Shown: positions 1-12,085, counted from the first letter of the stretch. The stretch: DNA of 64,000 nt from Chimonanthus salicifolius (GCA_013350335.1 CM023540.1:17613828-17677827); one strand, 5' to 3'. Notes: generated by a model from the sequence alone, not told the origin. Made by a program: numbers and translations.

Positions 1-1049
1 GGATTTTTAACCATACACAATGCCTAAGCTATTCATTAGCTTCATAAGATTTAGATAATTATGCATTTATTATTATATATATTATAATTATTATTACAAT
101 TATCACAACACTAACTTAGGCATCTGATGGTGTTGTAACCGTCCAACACACCTACAAGCTATAACAGTTTGCAACTTATCTTATATTTTATTATTATTAT
201 TTTATAATATAATATTAGTTTATTCTTTTTACTATTTACATTTATGTCCTTTCTTTCATCTGGGTATTTCAGGGTCTCACTAAATTGATATAATTGGATC
301 AGTAGGTCAGGTATTAAAAACTAAGCATGGTATTAAAATTTGGAGTGAAATCTATGTCAATAACCCAATGTTTTTGCTAAAAATCACCGTTTTAACAATA
401 TCTCCTAATTTTCAAGATTCTCTTTGAAAATATCCAACCTTATACTTTGATAGAGTAAATTTGTCCGATAAAAACATTCTAAAGTTTCAAAGTATTTTGA
501 AGTCAAAAACCACATTTTCAAAGTGAAAGAATATTCAACGGCCCATATTTCATGGCTTAAAGTAAATATCAAAAACTCACTATTTTAGAGTGTAAAGAAA
601 TAAACGGTTTAGTTATAATACAGATTGAGTAGTGATTATCTCCGTATATTTTTAAGACTTTCTCTACCCTATCAAATTAGAGTTTTACCACTTTAAAACT
701 TAGGGGTAAAATAAATTAGCGAAATTATAACGAGATTGACATGTCATTAGGTCCGAAATTTAAAAATAATATATAACCTAAAATTTGAAGTTCAAAATAA
801 ATCAAATGACTGAATTTATATAGCATCTAAGGTTTAAACATAAAATAATATTATTACTATATTCATAATTTGCCCATATACCTTTGAAACTTAATTAAAA
901 GAGTTATCGGATTCGGATCGAGTCAAACTTAGATCCGTTGGAAAAATTATTTAATAATCTTCACGATTAGAGAAAAATAATTCATAAATAACAGATAAAA
1001 ATTATTTAATTAATCATAATTAATCTCTAAATTGGGCTGGGGTATTACA
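1..1049 (-). mobile_element. end of a giant-LTR retrotransposon, reversed, runs off the window
   Basis: Read on the minus strand it starts at 1049 with TGTAATACCCCAGCCC and soon shows GACTCGATCCGAATCCGA. Both also occur, slightly changed, at the start of the 12762-16413 LTR. The body is AT-rich and has no ORF. It abuts copia-like leader sequence at 1050, so it probably inserted into that element. The other end lies outside the window, so solo LTR and full element cannot be told apart. Confidence 0.6.
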
Positions 1050-2094
1050 TCTCTGCTCGATCCCGAGCTCCTTCTCTTGGGTCTGTATCGATTTACACAC
1101 AATTCTCGACCCCAGAAACTCTTGGAACCAGACGAAGTTGTTTCTCAAAACCAAGAAACTACAAAGAAGCTCTCAGATCTACAAAGATGAGATATAAGCT
1201 AGTGATTTCGATCTATGTAATCGCCTGAACTGAGAAGCCCAAAACTGGGTTTTACTTTTGCGCACAGAACCTGCAGCTGCAATCACTAGTTCGATGCTAC
1301 CTTCTTTCTCTCAGCTGTCGCCTGCTTGCCTCACTGGAATCCCAATCGATGAACTAAATCAGCAGTTATTCTGATCTGTTTGTTGTTGCTGTACTGCGTC
1401 CACTGCTGGCCTGCTGTTCCGTCTGCTGCCCCTTTCTGCCGCTCCTCTATAACCTAGAGAAAACGAATCTGTTGTTTGTCCCTTTCTTCTGCTTGTAGAT
1501 TTCTCCTTCCCTGCAATCGCTCTCAACAGAAATTTTACATGAAAGTCCAACCGTGTTGCCCTTCTCAACTTCTCAAAACCTTTTCAGATATGTACAGATC
1601 GGATCTGTGCACACCGATCTACACACTGCAGAAGATAAGATGCACGACTGTGCTTCTCAACACCGAGGGACCTATCTTTGCCGCCAGTGAGTAAATTTAA
1701 GGAATCCCTTCCCGATTTGTGATTTTCTACCCGAGTTCGAACTTTCGACTCTGATACCAATTGTTGTGCTGACTACCCACACAAAATCAATCACAAATCA
1801 AGAACACAAGCAAACACAAGAACAACACAGCAAGAGCACGCAATTTTTATGTGGTTCGGCAATATTGCCTACTATCATGGGGTGTATAAATATTTCACTA
1901 AGAAGAAGTTACCGATTAGGTTACAAGGATTTCACCCACCCTTTCTCTCAGTCTCTCTTTCTTCTCTCTATTTACATTGTCCCAAAGAAAAAAAATATAA
2001 AAAGATACAATATATATTGCTTACAACAGATTGGGTCCACTGGGCCCCAACTGACAACCTAGGCCCAAACCGGCTTTAAGCCATAAATCCAACA
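1050..2094 (-). mobile_element. copia-like LTR retrotransposon fragment (LTR plus leader)
   Basis: On the minus strand an LTR of about 333 bp (2094 to 1762) opens with TGTTGGATTTATGG and closes with AACA. It is followed by a tRNA-Met primer site and about 0.7 kb of untranslated leader down to 1050, where another element cuts it off. TGTTGG...AACA ends are common in Ty1/copia LTRs. No gag or pol is left, so the lineage is an inference. Confidence 0.65.
1748..1759 (-). other. primer-binding site (initiator tRNA-Met)
   Basis: The minus strand reads TGGTATCAGAGT two bases after the LTR end at 1762. It matches the 3' end of plant initiator tRNA-Met except for the last base. This fixes the transcription direction of the element. 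Confidence 0.7.
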
Positions 2095-3211
2095 ATGTTC
2101 ATCTAGTATGTGGTGCCACGTGGGCAAGACCACTTGATTAAGCAGCCCATGAACTTGGGTCTTATGTCCAAAAATCTAACAATCATACCTTCCAAAGAAT
2201 TGCAAATTTCTAAATCACCTTTGCAGGACTGACCTTATTCCAACATGGGTTGGCAAATTTAGGTGAGGCCCAGTAACTAGCTCGCTTCATCTACTTCCAG
2301 TCTAATCACATTTTAATGTCACATATGACATAGCTTTACAAAAGCGCCAGCCAAACCCATTATGTATGGGCCACATTAAATTTAATGCTCAGGCCAGGCC
2401 TATTTCTGTCTAAATAGTTAAATGGGCTGCATTTCAACTGTCAACTTAGAGGCCTAATTACATGGCCAGGCCAGAAAAAATCGATATTTTGTACTCATAA
2501 AATATTTTATCAAAACTCATTGAACCACAATCAATGGGTTCAATCCAAACCGAATGAGGAAAAATAGAAGACAAAAGGAGAGAATAGAGAATAGCCACAA
2601 CTTCAATGGGTTAGATAGATAAATCTACATTCAATTCTTTGCTAGAAAAACAATGAGAAAATACAATTAAAGACTGCCTCTAAATGGATCACTCTTCTAA
2701 TACAAAACACAATAAAATCTCAAACACAGGGAAGTGTAGGTAGAGTTAAAAGGGCCGAAGGTATGTGGGCCTTGAAGTGGTAACGGTAGCCTTTAATCCC
2801 GTAACACATTAATCAAAGCCTCCATGTTATGTTCCATAGGAGACAATTTATGCAGACGTGGAGAAACAAACTGAGAAAATGGATTGAAGATATAGTCTAA
2901 GGAGGATGGATTATCTTTGTGGGATGTGAGGGTTGTTGTACGAAGTACGTTACAACATTTGCAACTGGCTAGGGAGGCTTGAACATGTTCTTAAGATTAG
3001 TTGGGTGCTCTGAGAGGTTTCAACATGCCTTAAAGATTAGTCGGAATCTCTAAGAGTACTGGACACCAAGATCATAAAAAAACACATTTGCAATTGGTTA
3101 AGGTTGGCTTTGAGGTAGAATTGGCTGAGGATACATAACTAAGTTAGAGGATGGATCAATTGGTGGTTCAGTTGGTGCTTCCCTTTGAGTGAGTGTGGAT
3201 ACAAGGAGGAG
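2095..3211. other. degraded repeat-like DNA, no gene seen
   Basis: There is no convincing ORF. The part from about 3100 to 3211 leads into a polypurine stretch (ACAAGGAGGAG) touching the next LTR, so it is probably the 3' untranslated end of that retroelement. The rest is unassigned. Confidence 0.4.
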
Positions 3212-3645
3212 TGTTAGAGTTTCGTTCGATTTGAGTCAGTTAACGAAGCTAAATTTTAGGAATCTGAACCCCTTCTAGAACTCTATTATTTTGTCTCTCT
3301 CTTCCTCTTTCTTTGTTGCAATATTCTTTATGAAAGGAAAAACAGAAGCAGAGTCCCGGTGAGCAGAGAGACAGGCAGAGAGGCCTCTCTCGGGTTCCAT
3401 TTGTTTTGGGTTTGAGAGATGAGAGAAAATTTGGCTCGAGATGAATTTGTATTTGTTAGGGAGAGGGATGACTTTTAGTGAGTGATTTGTAATTTGTATT
3501 CTTCTTTGATTTAGTGGAACTTATCCGATTGTTGCTCGTGAATGTAGGCTTGGGCCAAACCACGTTAAAATCGTGTTGTCATTTCCGTGTGTTTGTTTGA
3601 TTTCTTCTACTGAATTTGTTTGATTAATCGGGAAAAATCCCAACA
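3212..3645 (+). repeat. LTR of a copia-like element (probable 3' LTR)
   Basis: It starts TGTTAGAGTT directly after a polypurine tract and ends TCCCAACA, 434 bp long. The late part has the G/T-rich stretch and the GTGTTGTC-type U5 often seen in copia LTRs. No primer site follows it, which fits a 3' LTR. No partner LTR was found in the window. Confidence 0.5.
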
Positions 3646-4379
3646 CGGAGGAGATTCAGTAGAGCTATACTAGTGATCATTGGTTCCAAGGTGTGGGCTA
3701 GACCCATTAGATTTGTGTGGTAAATCCTCATGTCTATGTGTGGCATGTCTCCTCAAAGCTCACTATCCATAGTTACATCTTACTATGCAATTCCAACTAC
3801 TCTTGTCATAGCTCTCAACAACATGCTACTCTAAGAAATGCATCAAGCTCCTCAAAGCAATGGAAAAGTTGATAATTTTCACCCCTCAATTCATGTATTT
3901 GTTTCTACAACGGCTGAATTTGTTGCCACAATTAAGCAAGGTGAGCAAATCTAAACAAAGCATGAGAAGCTGGAAGATTGAATTATACGATTTTCAGGAA
4001 AGCTGAGAGCAACAAGCTCTTGAATGTGCAGAAATGATTTTTTTCAAGAGAATGATGGCCTAGAACAATTCTAGTTCTATATGAATAGAGATCAACCTTA
4101 GGAGACTAAGGCCTATGATTTATGGTGAATTCAACACGACATTATTATTGAAGATTCACAGTCACCACTGGTACAGAGTTCCTAGTCTAATGTTTCAACG
4201 TTCTGAAGGAACGACCAACTCCCTCGCACAGAGTATTCAAACCAGATTGTTCGGACATCCAAACAGTCTAGCTCAGTCCCCTGAACATTTCAAGCACAAC
4301 CAAGTGTGAATGCCCAACAAAGACATCAATGCTCAATGGCAGCTATCTTCAAGGGATTAGATTGGGAGATTAGATGGTT
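3646..4379. other. unassigned retroelement-like DNA
   Basis: Short open frames only, the longest 64 codons and without a recognisable motif. Wording of the sequence resembles copia gag-region debris, but nothing diagnostic could be read. Confidence 0.3.
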
Positions 4380-4384
4380 GTTGT

Positions 4385-4518
4385 TGTTAGATATGTAATA
4401 GATTGTATTCTTAGGGATAGTTTATCATAGTTTAGTCCTTTCTTAATTTGGGCTTTAGGGTTGTGTTATGTATAAATACTCTCTTTGTACACAATAAGGA
4501 AGATCACTCATTTCTTAA
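4385..4518 (+). repeat. 5' LTR of the shrunken copia element
   Basis: About 135 bp with TATAAATACTCTC near the 3' half, a plausible TATA box. It differs from the 3' LTR at only a few positions and by a short indel, which suggests a fairly recent insertion. The exact 3' border is uncertain by a few bases. Confidence 0.7.
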
Positions 4519-4599
4519 TTTGGATCACTGCTGTTCGTATTTTACGGTATGTTCGTAGAACTTTACATCAGAGTTTGTTACTTCCCTCGTCATCTACCT

Positions 4600-5040
4600 T
4601 GGAGCTACGTGCGTTCTCTGATGCTGGCTGAGCAGGTGATTCTTCTGATCACAAATCTACTACTAGATTTTGTGTCTTTCTGAGTGGCTATCTCATTTAT
4701 TGGAGAAGCAAAAAACAAGATGTTGTTGCTCGTACATTTGCCGAGGCCGAGTATCGAGCTATGGCTTCTACAGCTGCTAAGATTGTTTGGTTCCATTGGC
4801 TACTTGACGACATGGGAGTTTCACTTTCTGCTCCTACTCCCATCTATTGTGATAACAAAAGTGCTATTCAAATTGCATATAACACTGACCATGAGCGTAC
4901 CAAACATATTGAGTTGGATTGCCACTTTGTACGACATTATCTTCAACTTGGCACGATTTTTCTCCCGTTTGTGACTTCTACCCTGTAGTTGACTAACTTC
5001 TTCACGAAGTCCCACACTATTACATGCTTTCAGTTTCTTA
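4600..5040 (+). pseudogene. copia RNase H domain, broken
   Basis: Recognisable RNase H pieces of Ty1/copia pol in order: LRAFSDA, SKKQDVVAR, AEYRAMASTA, YCDNKSAIQIA, and RTKHIELDCHFVR. TGA at about 4630 interrupts the motif where a Trp codon is expected, and TAG at 4987 comes before the FTKSHT-like end. Gag, protease, integrase and reverse transcriptase are missing. Confidence 0.8.
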
Positions 5041-5091
5041 TTAGCAAACTCTCGATGCTTAACGTTATAGCCTCGTGAGATTGAGGGCAGG

Positions 5092-5227
5092 TGTTAGATA
5101 TGTAATAGATTGTATTCTTAGGGACAGTTTAGTCATAGTTTAGTCCTTTCTTTATTTGGGCTTTAGGATTGTGTTATGTATAAATACTCTCTTTATACAC
5201 AATAAGGAAGATCACTCGTTTCTTATA
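5092..5227 (+). repeat. 3' LTR of the shrunken copia element
   Basis: Mate of the LTR at 4385. The same TATAAATACTCTC box is present. It ends TTATA rather than the canonical CA, so a terminal mutation or a border error of one or two bases is likely. Confidence 0.7.
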
Positions 5228-5312
5228 GTTGTAACTCCTTTTACATTGATGTATTTGTAACTCCTTTTTACATTGATGCATTTGTAACTCCTTTTACATT
5301 GAATATAAATAC
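5228..5312 (+). repeat. short tandem repeat, about 3 units
   Basis: Three head-to-tail copies of a unit of about 27-31 bp containing TTGTAACTCCTTTTACATTG, directly after the shrunken copia element. They differ by one or two bases and small indels. Confidence 0.6.
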
Positions 5313-6314
5313 AAAGGTCTCCCACTTGAAAAATAATGAAGCAAAGAGAACCATTACACAGTTTCTTCATTTTCTACAATTATCGAGCTTGACAAGAAGG
5401 GAAACAATGAGCAATGGGGGAGAACTGATGGAGGCCAAACTCTAGTGAATTAGACATGACTAGAAGCAACGAATGAGGTCCCAGTGCAGTTGCCATTAAT
5501 GAACAAGGAAAAGAAGAAGATTTGGACAAAAGAGTGGGTGATGTACTAAGTATGAAAATCTCAAGAGAAACAAAAAGAATTAGAACACAGCTAAACAATA
5601 TTAAAACGAAAAAACCATACTGTAGGGAGCACAAACAACCGACGGCACAAAAGTTGTAACACCTACTGCCGAGAATCCGAGATGTTTGGGTCACTACATT
5701 GGTCTTCCCATTCAACTTAATAAGATCATTAATGAAGGTTGTTGGTCTGAAATGTAAGAATTCTCACAATCTTCAAAGAACCCTCAACTATGATATGATT
5801 TAGAAACTCTAAAAGACCCGACTCTCACTTCCACTTTAAAAGTGAAAGATGGTTCAAATTTCACTAGGATAATTTGTTCTTAAACAAATTCACTAATGAA
5901 ATTTGATATTCAAATGAAATCAACATGAATATGGAATTGTAATTTCGAATTCAATGGTTTATGCAATTAATTGAATCCATAAATTAAATGCAAATTAAAT
6001 AACTTAATGCATGCAGGAAATCGAATCCGATATACATTCAAATTAATATTAAGAGAAGCTTCTAACGAACTAGAATTGATTTTTGGAATCCTATTTTAAT
6101 TAAGTATTGGAATGATGTATTAATTGACTACTTAAATTCAAGATTCAGTCAACACAACCAATCACTTCAAATTAAAATTAACTCAACCTAATGTCAAATC
6201 AAATTTTAAAAGAATCCAAACAAGACTCACTACAAAGGAGAGACTCCAAAAGCTCCAAGCTTCTTCAACTTCGAATGTTCTACACGGGACATCCAAGCCA
6301 CCTTATATAGAGTT
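5313..6314. other. no gene seen
   Basis: AT-rich with scattered stops. One open frame of 111 codons on the minus strand (5380-5715) has no recognisable domain and I do not call it. The last bases form the left flank of the TRIM insertion. Confidence 0.3.
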
Positions 6315-6319
6315 CTTGG

Positions 6320-6549
6320 TGTAACGACCCGACCCACATACAGGGCTTAGGGCTCAACTCAGCAAGAAATTATCAGCTCTGGACCTCGCACACAGCTAGC
6401 CCGCACGGTTTTGCCTTTGGGCCAGGGCCACCTGGCCCGGCCCAAAACGAGTATTGCTAGTTAAGTGGGTTTGGCCTCTTATACACCCTCACCTCTCTCC
6501 CTTCCTAACCGATGTAGGACTCCCCACATCGGTTGGACAAGGTTTCACA
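6320..6549 (-). repeat. TRIM LTR (3' LTR by orientation)
   Basis: 230 bp, about 90% identical by eye to its mate. It contains the CCCCACATCGG-type motif common in plant TRIM LTRs. Confidence 0.88.
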
Positions 6550-6651
6550 ATCACCCTCACTAAGCCTCGAGCCGCCCTCGGCTCGACTCGACTTAACTCA
6601 ACAAAACCAGGGAAGGAGGAAAGGCCCACACAGTCCTAGAGTTGAGCTGAG

Positions 6652-6663
6652 GCTCTGATACCA
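6652..6663 (-). other. primer-binding site of the TRIM
   Basis: The minus strand reads TGGTATCAGAGC, a perfect 12-base match to the initiator tRNA-Met end, two bases after the 5' LTR. Confidence 0.9.
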
Positions 6664-6665
6664 TT

Positions 6666-6895
6666 TGTAATGACCGACCCACATATAGGGCTTAGGGCTC
6701 AACTCAGCAAGAAATTGTCCGCTCTGGACCTCGTATAAAGCTAACCCGCACGGTTTTGCCTTTCGGCCTGGGCCCACTTACCCGGCCCAAAACGCGTCTT
6801 GCTAGTTAAGTGGGCTTGGCCTCTTATACACCCTCACGTCTCTCCCTTCCTAACCGATGTGGGACTCCCCACATCGGCTGGACAAGGGTTTCACA
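6666..6895 (-). repeat. TRIM LTR (5' LTR by orientation)
   Basis: 230 bp mate of the LTR at 6320, next to the primer site. Confidence 0.88.
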
Positions 6896-7951
6896 CTTGG
6901 AGCTACAATTGTGAAATATTGAGAAATTAAAAATCGCACATTCTATGCACACCTATCCCTTGCTTTATTAGCCTAAATTCTAAATACAAACTTTTCCAAT
7001 CAACTTTAGCCATGTGGCTTTATTACATCACTCAAGAAATTAAAAAAATATAAAAAAAAATACAGCATAAACCAAACATAGTCGACAGGTGAATTTGGGC
7101 TTGGAGAATATGGTAATTTAATCCAATTTGTGTAATACCCTGCCCCAGATTAGGCGAGTTTTAGCTCGTTAATCTTGTTTAACTGGTTGATCTTGAGGTT
7201 TTTGGTTAGGGCTTCGAGAAAAGCCCAAGTTTGGCCCGATCTGAGCCCGAAAACTCAGTGATTCAGCTCGTCGAGCTGGAGGGGCATTTTGGTAATTTAC
7301 CACTTGTTGTGTATATTTTTATAAATTGTGTGATTTTGTGAATATTATTGGTGAATAATATTTTTCTTAATTAAGGATTTGCATTTCTGATTTTAAAATA
7401 AAATTATTTTCAGAAAATAATATTTAAATATCGCCCGTCAAAACCCCGAAAGGGAGTATTAATTATTTTAAAGGGTTTTGAAAATGAAATAAAATTTGAA
7501 ATTTGTATTTTATGGTAGACCATTTTAAGAATGGTCTAGTTATTTCATTTCACTTCAAAATAAGATTTACAAATTAGTTATTTTTACATTTGTTTAATTA
7601 AGTAATTATGGGTAAAATATGAATTTTATTTAAATAAATGGTTTTTAATAAGAGTTAAAATCTGAAATTTTTATGGTGATTAAGATTTTTAAAACCCAAC
7701 CCATCTGTAAGGTTGGATCAGGTTTTTAAGTTTTTAATTTATTACTTTTAGTTTAAAAATCAGTTTTTATGAAAACTAGGCCCTTTTTGCAATTTAGAAA
7801 AACTTGAAGGGTTGATTTGCAAAAAACAAAAATATGCGGTTACTGTAGCAGCATAAGCAGCGTGCGGGCGTGCTGGTGCTCGGCTGATTTTCCGGCGATT
7901 CGCCGTCGTCGCGTCCCATCGCGCGTGCCGAATTTCCCGGCCGAAAAACCC

Positions 7952-7959
7952 TATATAAA
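7952..7959 (+). promoter_or_regulatory. probable TATA box of the solo LTR
   Basis: TATATAAA inside a GC-rich stretch, followed by a CT-rich leader (CTTCTCTTCTCCCTTCTCTC), as expected of an LTR promoter. Confidence 0.5.
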
Positions 7960-8519
7960 CCGGCCTCCTTCGATCGGTTTTAACTCCCAAAACATCTTCT
8001 CTTCTCCCTTCTCTCAGTTTTTTTTTTCTCAGCCAAAATCCGGCCGACCTTTCCCTTTTTCAGTAACAGTACCTTAGAGGAAAAAAAATTTCAAAAAATC
8101 CGGATTTCAGCCCAGAAACTCAATCCAAGGTAACCACTGCATTCCCCTTTCAATTTCGATCGGTTTTGAATCAAAAATTTTTGAATTTGGCTCTGATTTC
8201 AGTGAGAAAATCGATTTCAAAAATTTAGGGAAAATTTTAGGGTTCCTCGTATCAGTGAGCTTCCGGTGTTAAGATCGGATGGCTCACTGAGTTTCAGAGC
8301 TCCAAACCTCTTCTGTGAAAAGAGGACTCCCGGAGGAATCCATCGGACCGGTCAGATGTAAAAACTGAGTCCCAAAAATACCCCATTTTCCATTTTCGAT
8401 TTTACTGTTCACCGGCCGTTCACTGTCTGTTGCAGACAGTGAACGGGGAAGAAGAAGAGGAAGAAGAAGAAAAAAAAATGGAAAAAAAAAATAATAAAAA
8501 ATAAAAATATTTTTTTTGA

Positions 8520-8885
8520 TATTAATGTTGCGGTGCTTTTAAAAGGTTGGTTCCCATTGGAAAAAGAAAATATAATAATAAAATAATAAAATAAATGAAT
8601 AAATGAATAAATAATTAAATATTATTATTTTATTCCCAAAAAAAAAAATTTATTTGAGAATATGGTTGCTTATGATTTCAAATGGTAGTTCCCATCGAAG
8701 AAAAAAAAAGAATAAATAATTAAATAATTAAATATTATTATTTTATTCCAAAAAAAAAAAATATTTTTATTTGAGAATATGGTTGCTTATGATTTCAAAT
8801 GTTGGTTCCCATCGAAGAAAAAAAATGAATAAATAATTAAAAATTAAATATTATTATTTTATTCAAAAAAAAAATTATTATTTCG
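8520..8885 (+). repeat. imperfect tandem repeat, about 117 bp unit, 3 copies
   Basis: Each unit has a GGTTGCTTATGATTTCAAATG-like core, a TTCCCATCGAAG word, an A-run, then an AATAAATAATTAAATATTATT stretch. Cores begin at 8664 and 8781, with a more diverged one near 8530. It lies inside the solo LTR. Confidence 0.7.
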
Positions 8886-10391
8886 TTAGATTATGTGATG
8901 TGATGATTTATACCCCCCTTGTTAAATAAAACTGTACTAACCCCTTTCTCTTATTATTTATAGTGTAAATATTATTGTATCCGCTTTCAGTCCGACATTA
9001 GTCGGGAACTGAGTGATTCACTTTCAGGCCGGCACTATAGTCGGGCACTGGGTGACCTCGAGGCCTACTCAAAATGTCAGCTCTGGTCATATCCAAAAGA
9101 CAACCGAGAAGTGACCCGAGGATCTAGACCTCACTCAATAAGTCGATCTGGTCAATGCCCAGAAGACAATATGAGTTTGGACTGAGCCCCTTTTTATTAT
9201 TATATTATTATCTTGTGGATGATTTAAAAAGGCTAGAAACCAAGTAGGAGACTCATTTTCATGAACCCTGGATATTTTGTGGGAAAACGTGTGATTTCCA
9301 AATACTACGTATATGTACGTATCTGATATGTATATTGATTGTGCACATGTATATTGTTTGACAGAGACCGCGAAACCACACGATCACGGTGAGGGATCTT
9401 AACTCTGCAGATTTTGTAAACAGATGTTATTTTGAGCAATGAGTGGTTTCGGTTTTGATGAACCCACTCATGTGCCTATACATGATGCACTATGGTAAGA
9501 GTGCTGTGATGATTTGATATTACGGTGTTGACCGTATGTGTACGTAAGACTGCTTCCACGTACCTGGGCTATTGAACCAATATCGGCCATATGAGAGATG
9601 GTTTATGTCTACTGGACCATGGGCGGACCATGCTGTCGTCAGTTGCTGACTTGAGGGTGTCAGTATCGGCTAAGTTTAAGAGCCGGAGATGTACTTGTAA
9701 GGATGTATTTTGACCGTGTCGGGACTTAATACTGGTCTCAGTGTAGTCGGCAGGCGTTACGGTGGATAATGGCAGTTGTTTAATGATGTTGATATATTAC
9801 TTGAGATTATGCTTATTTTTCTATCAAGCATGTGATAATGAACTGTTGCTAACCTGTTTTACTATTTACTAAATGTGCATTGTTAATTATCCTTCACTGG
9901 GCTAGTTAGCTCACACCACTCACCTTTCAGGCGATGAACCCGAGGAGGAGGTCCCTCTCTTTCAGGCTTAGGGCGTTTGAGCTAAAGCAGTGCTTTGGGA
10001 TTCCCCCGGAGAGGAATGCCCTGATCTTTCTGTTGGTTCTAGGAACCGTTGTTTTTGTATTAAGTACCGGATGTGGTACTTAATTTATGTTTAAATGTTG
10101 TAATCGGCTATATTGCCATTTGAGACAATGTTACGATTGATTAATCAATGTTGGTATCTGTTTGATCATATTATGAGTGGATGTTATTGTTGTGTTGTTT
10201 TTGCTTTGTCTTTGGGGCAGGCATATGGTACATGTTTGAATCCACTTAACAGGCTGATGTGTAACCGCTGGGCCTAACTGTTGATCCGGCCCAGTAAGAG
10301 TGCTTGTGGTTTAGTTTACTTACCTTTCAAAAAAAAAAAAAAAATCAGTCGCGTTCCGGACCCACCGATCGGGTCGGAGCGTGACAATTTG

Positions 10392-11184
10392 TTGCTTAGT
10401 TTTTAGTCCCAAATCTGTCTCATGCTATTTGCATGATTTCTAATTTAGTTTTTATGGTCCAAAACAGCTCCATGAACCCATTTGCTTCTAAGTTAGTAAT
10501 ATTACATCCTCCATCGAAATGACATGGTAATGATATAAAAGATGATGTGGAATTCACCACATCAGCTTGTGTGCAACAAATGGACCTCTAAATGTGACTT
10601 TTTAAGGCCCAACTCATGTCAAAATAGGCCTTGATCCATAACACACTCGTATGGACTCATAATTGGATGGAAATGGTCCATTAGAAAGCTTGAATGGTCT
10701 TCTCTTGCCTCCATCGATTCTATGGTAGAATTGGAGTGCAAATTTATCAATTATCTAAACGAGTCCTGTCATCTTCGTATTGATCTTCTAGGCTTTGGAT
10801 GGCCACATCAATCATGAAACGTACAATAAAAGAAAATACATTGTAAAAATCACAAAACATTTGTTCCCCATAGTCTAATACAACTAAAAACTCAGATAAA
10901 CAGAACTTCTAAAAAGCAAATACAAAATAATGAAGTTTGGAATTTGGAATCCCTCTGCAAGAACTTGTAGAAAAGGATAGGATGTTACAAGAACTCAAAT
11001 ATGCTCCAAAAAGAAACTCCAAAAAATCTCCATTTGTCAATTTTATATCGATAAAAAACATGGAATATTCTCTTGAGTTGTGGTTAATTGAGAATGTAAT
11101 AACTTTGATGTTAGCAATGCTCCTCTGTCAATCTCAGGTTGCCATTTGGATACTGCTATACTGCTAGAGATTTCTAACAACTTG
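10392..11184. other. no gene seen
   Basis: Continuation of the pre-insertion sequence that was interrupted by the solo LTR at 7131. A 76-codon open frame at 10937 has no recognisable motif. Confidence 0.3.
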
Positions 11185-11349
11185 GAGAAATATTCTATTT
11201 ATTTATTTATTTTTGAATGATTAGCAAAGATACAGTACAACCCCCAAATGGAGAAAAATACAAACAAACTGAACTAATCAGAAAGAGACTCAGACTAAGG
11301 AAAGAACAATACAGAAAAAAGAAACATGTACAGATTACATAATCCGAAG

Positions 11350-12085
11350 TTTGAGCAATTCAGAGTTTGCTTAAGATTCTGCATGGCCTTTTTATTGCAA
11401 GCATTTGTAAGGCTGATGCTCCAAGCTTCAAACTTTGCAAGATAATCTTTTTACTGCTACGAATTTCCATCTCTAATGGGAGAATGTTATCATTTTCGAT
11501 GCACATTTTTTGAAGGAGTTTTTTCCAAATCACAGTCTTCTGTTTGGTGGCTGCATAACAGGCATGAATTTGGGCAGTTAAATCCATTAGCTGTTAAATA
11601 GCTTCTAGTTTTCAGTCTTTTGTAGAAGACTTTCCAAGCTATAATTGAGAATTTTGGAATATAGTTTCTGAACCAGACCAAATCAGCCCAGGATACCACT
11701 TCTCCAGATTGGTTGCATATATTTTTTTGCTGAGCTAATGAGAAATTTCCATTTTTTCTGCTATCCATACAATTTGATCTTCTACTTTTACTGTAGGGAT
11801 TAAGATGTTACTCATTTCAGCATTGATATCAATTAATGCCATATTCCATCAGAGAGAAAGTTTGCTACCCATAGATTTTCACCTTTGGACAAATTATAGA
11901 TTGGACGATATCCAAATTTGTCAAATATATTTCCTACATGTAACCAATTATCAAACCGGAAGTTGGTTTTGTGCTCATCACCGATGATATCATACAATTT
12001 TTTTTCCTTTGTGCGCATGCAAAGAATAGATTTGACTCCCCACGAGGCATTTGCAGGGCATTTCACTGTCCAAAAGTTCTTCATA
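11350..12085 (-). pseudogene. LINE zinc-binding C-terminal region (zf-RVT), broken
   Basis: The minus strand shows NFWTVKCPANASWG, then TNFRFDNWLHVG, then FRNYIPKFSIIAWK with CLLC, the layout of the zf-RVT end of plant LINE ORF2. In-frame stops and frame changes (near 11760-11840) make it a pseudogene. It is the continuation of the half at 23040-24415. Confidence 0.82.

Larger units (their letters stand above)
4385..5227 (+). mobile_element. shrunken copia element, two LTRs around an RNase H remnant
   Basis: Two near-identical repeats of about 135 bp (4385-4518 and 5092-5227), each opening TGTTAGATATGTAATAG, flank only about 570 bp of internal DNA. A polypurine stretch (GATTGAGGGCAGG) precedes the second LTR. 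GTTGT lies directly before the first LTR and directly after the second (5228-5232), a likely 5 bp target duplication. The internal part keeps only the 3' end of pol, so this is an internally deleted element that cannot move on its own. Confidence 0.75.
6320..6895 (-). mobile_element. complete TRIM retrotransposon
   Basis: Two 230 bp LTRs (6320-6549 and 6666-6895) surround a 116 bp core without coding capacity. The 5 bp CTTGG lies on both sides (6315-6319 and 6896-6900), a perfect target duplication. The core carries an initiator tRNA-Met primer site on the minus strand. Length 576 bp, TG...CA ends and lack of genes define a terminal-repeat retrotransposon in miniature, which must borrow proteins from other elements. 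Confidence 0.92.
7131..10386 (+). mobile_element. giant solo LTR, 3.26 kb (Ty3/gypsy, Tekay-like)
   Basis: Starts TGTAATACCCTGCCCC, ends GGGTCGGAGCGTGACA, and is flanked by ATTTG on both sides (7126-7130 and 10387-10391), a perfect 5 bp target duplication. No ORF of note lies inside and no primer site or second LTR is found, so it is best read as one LTR left after recombination between two. Its ends and key internal words (GAGCCCGAAAACTC) match the 12762-16413 element. Very long LTRs with such ends suggest a Del/Tekay chromovirus; that family name is an inference. Confidence 0.8.

Noticed and set aside
5380..5715. 111-codon reverse frame
   Set aside because: No family motif, no conserved context, and surrounded by retroelement DNA.
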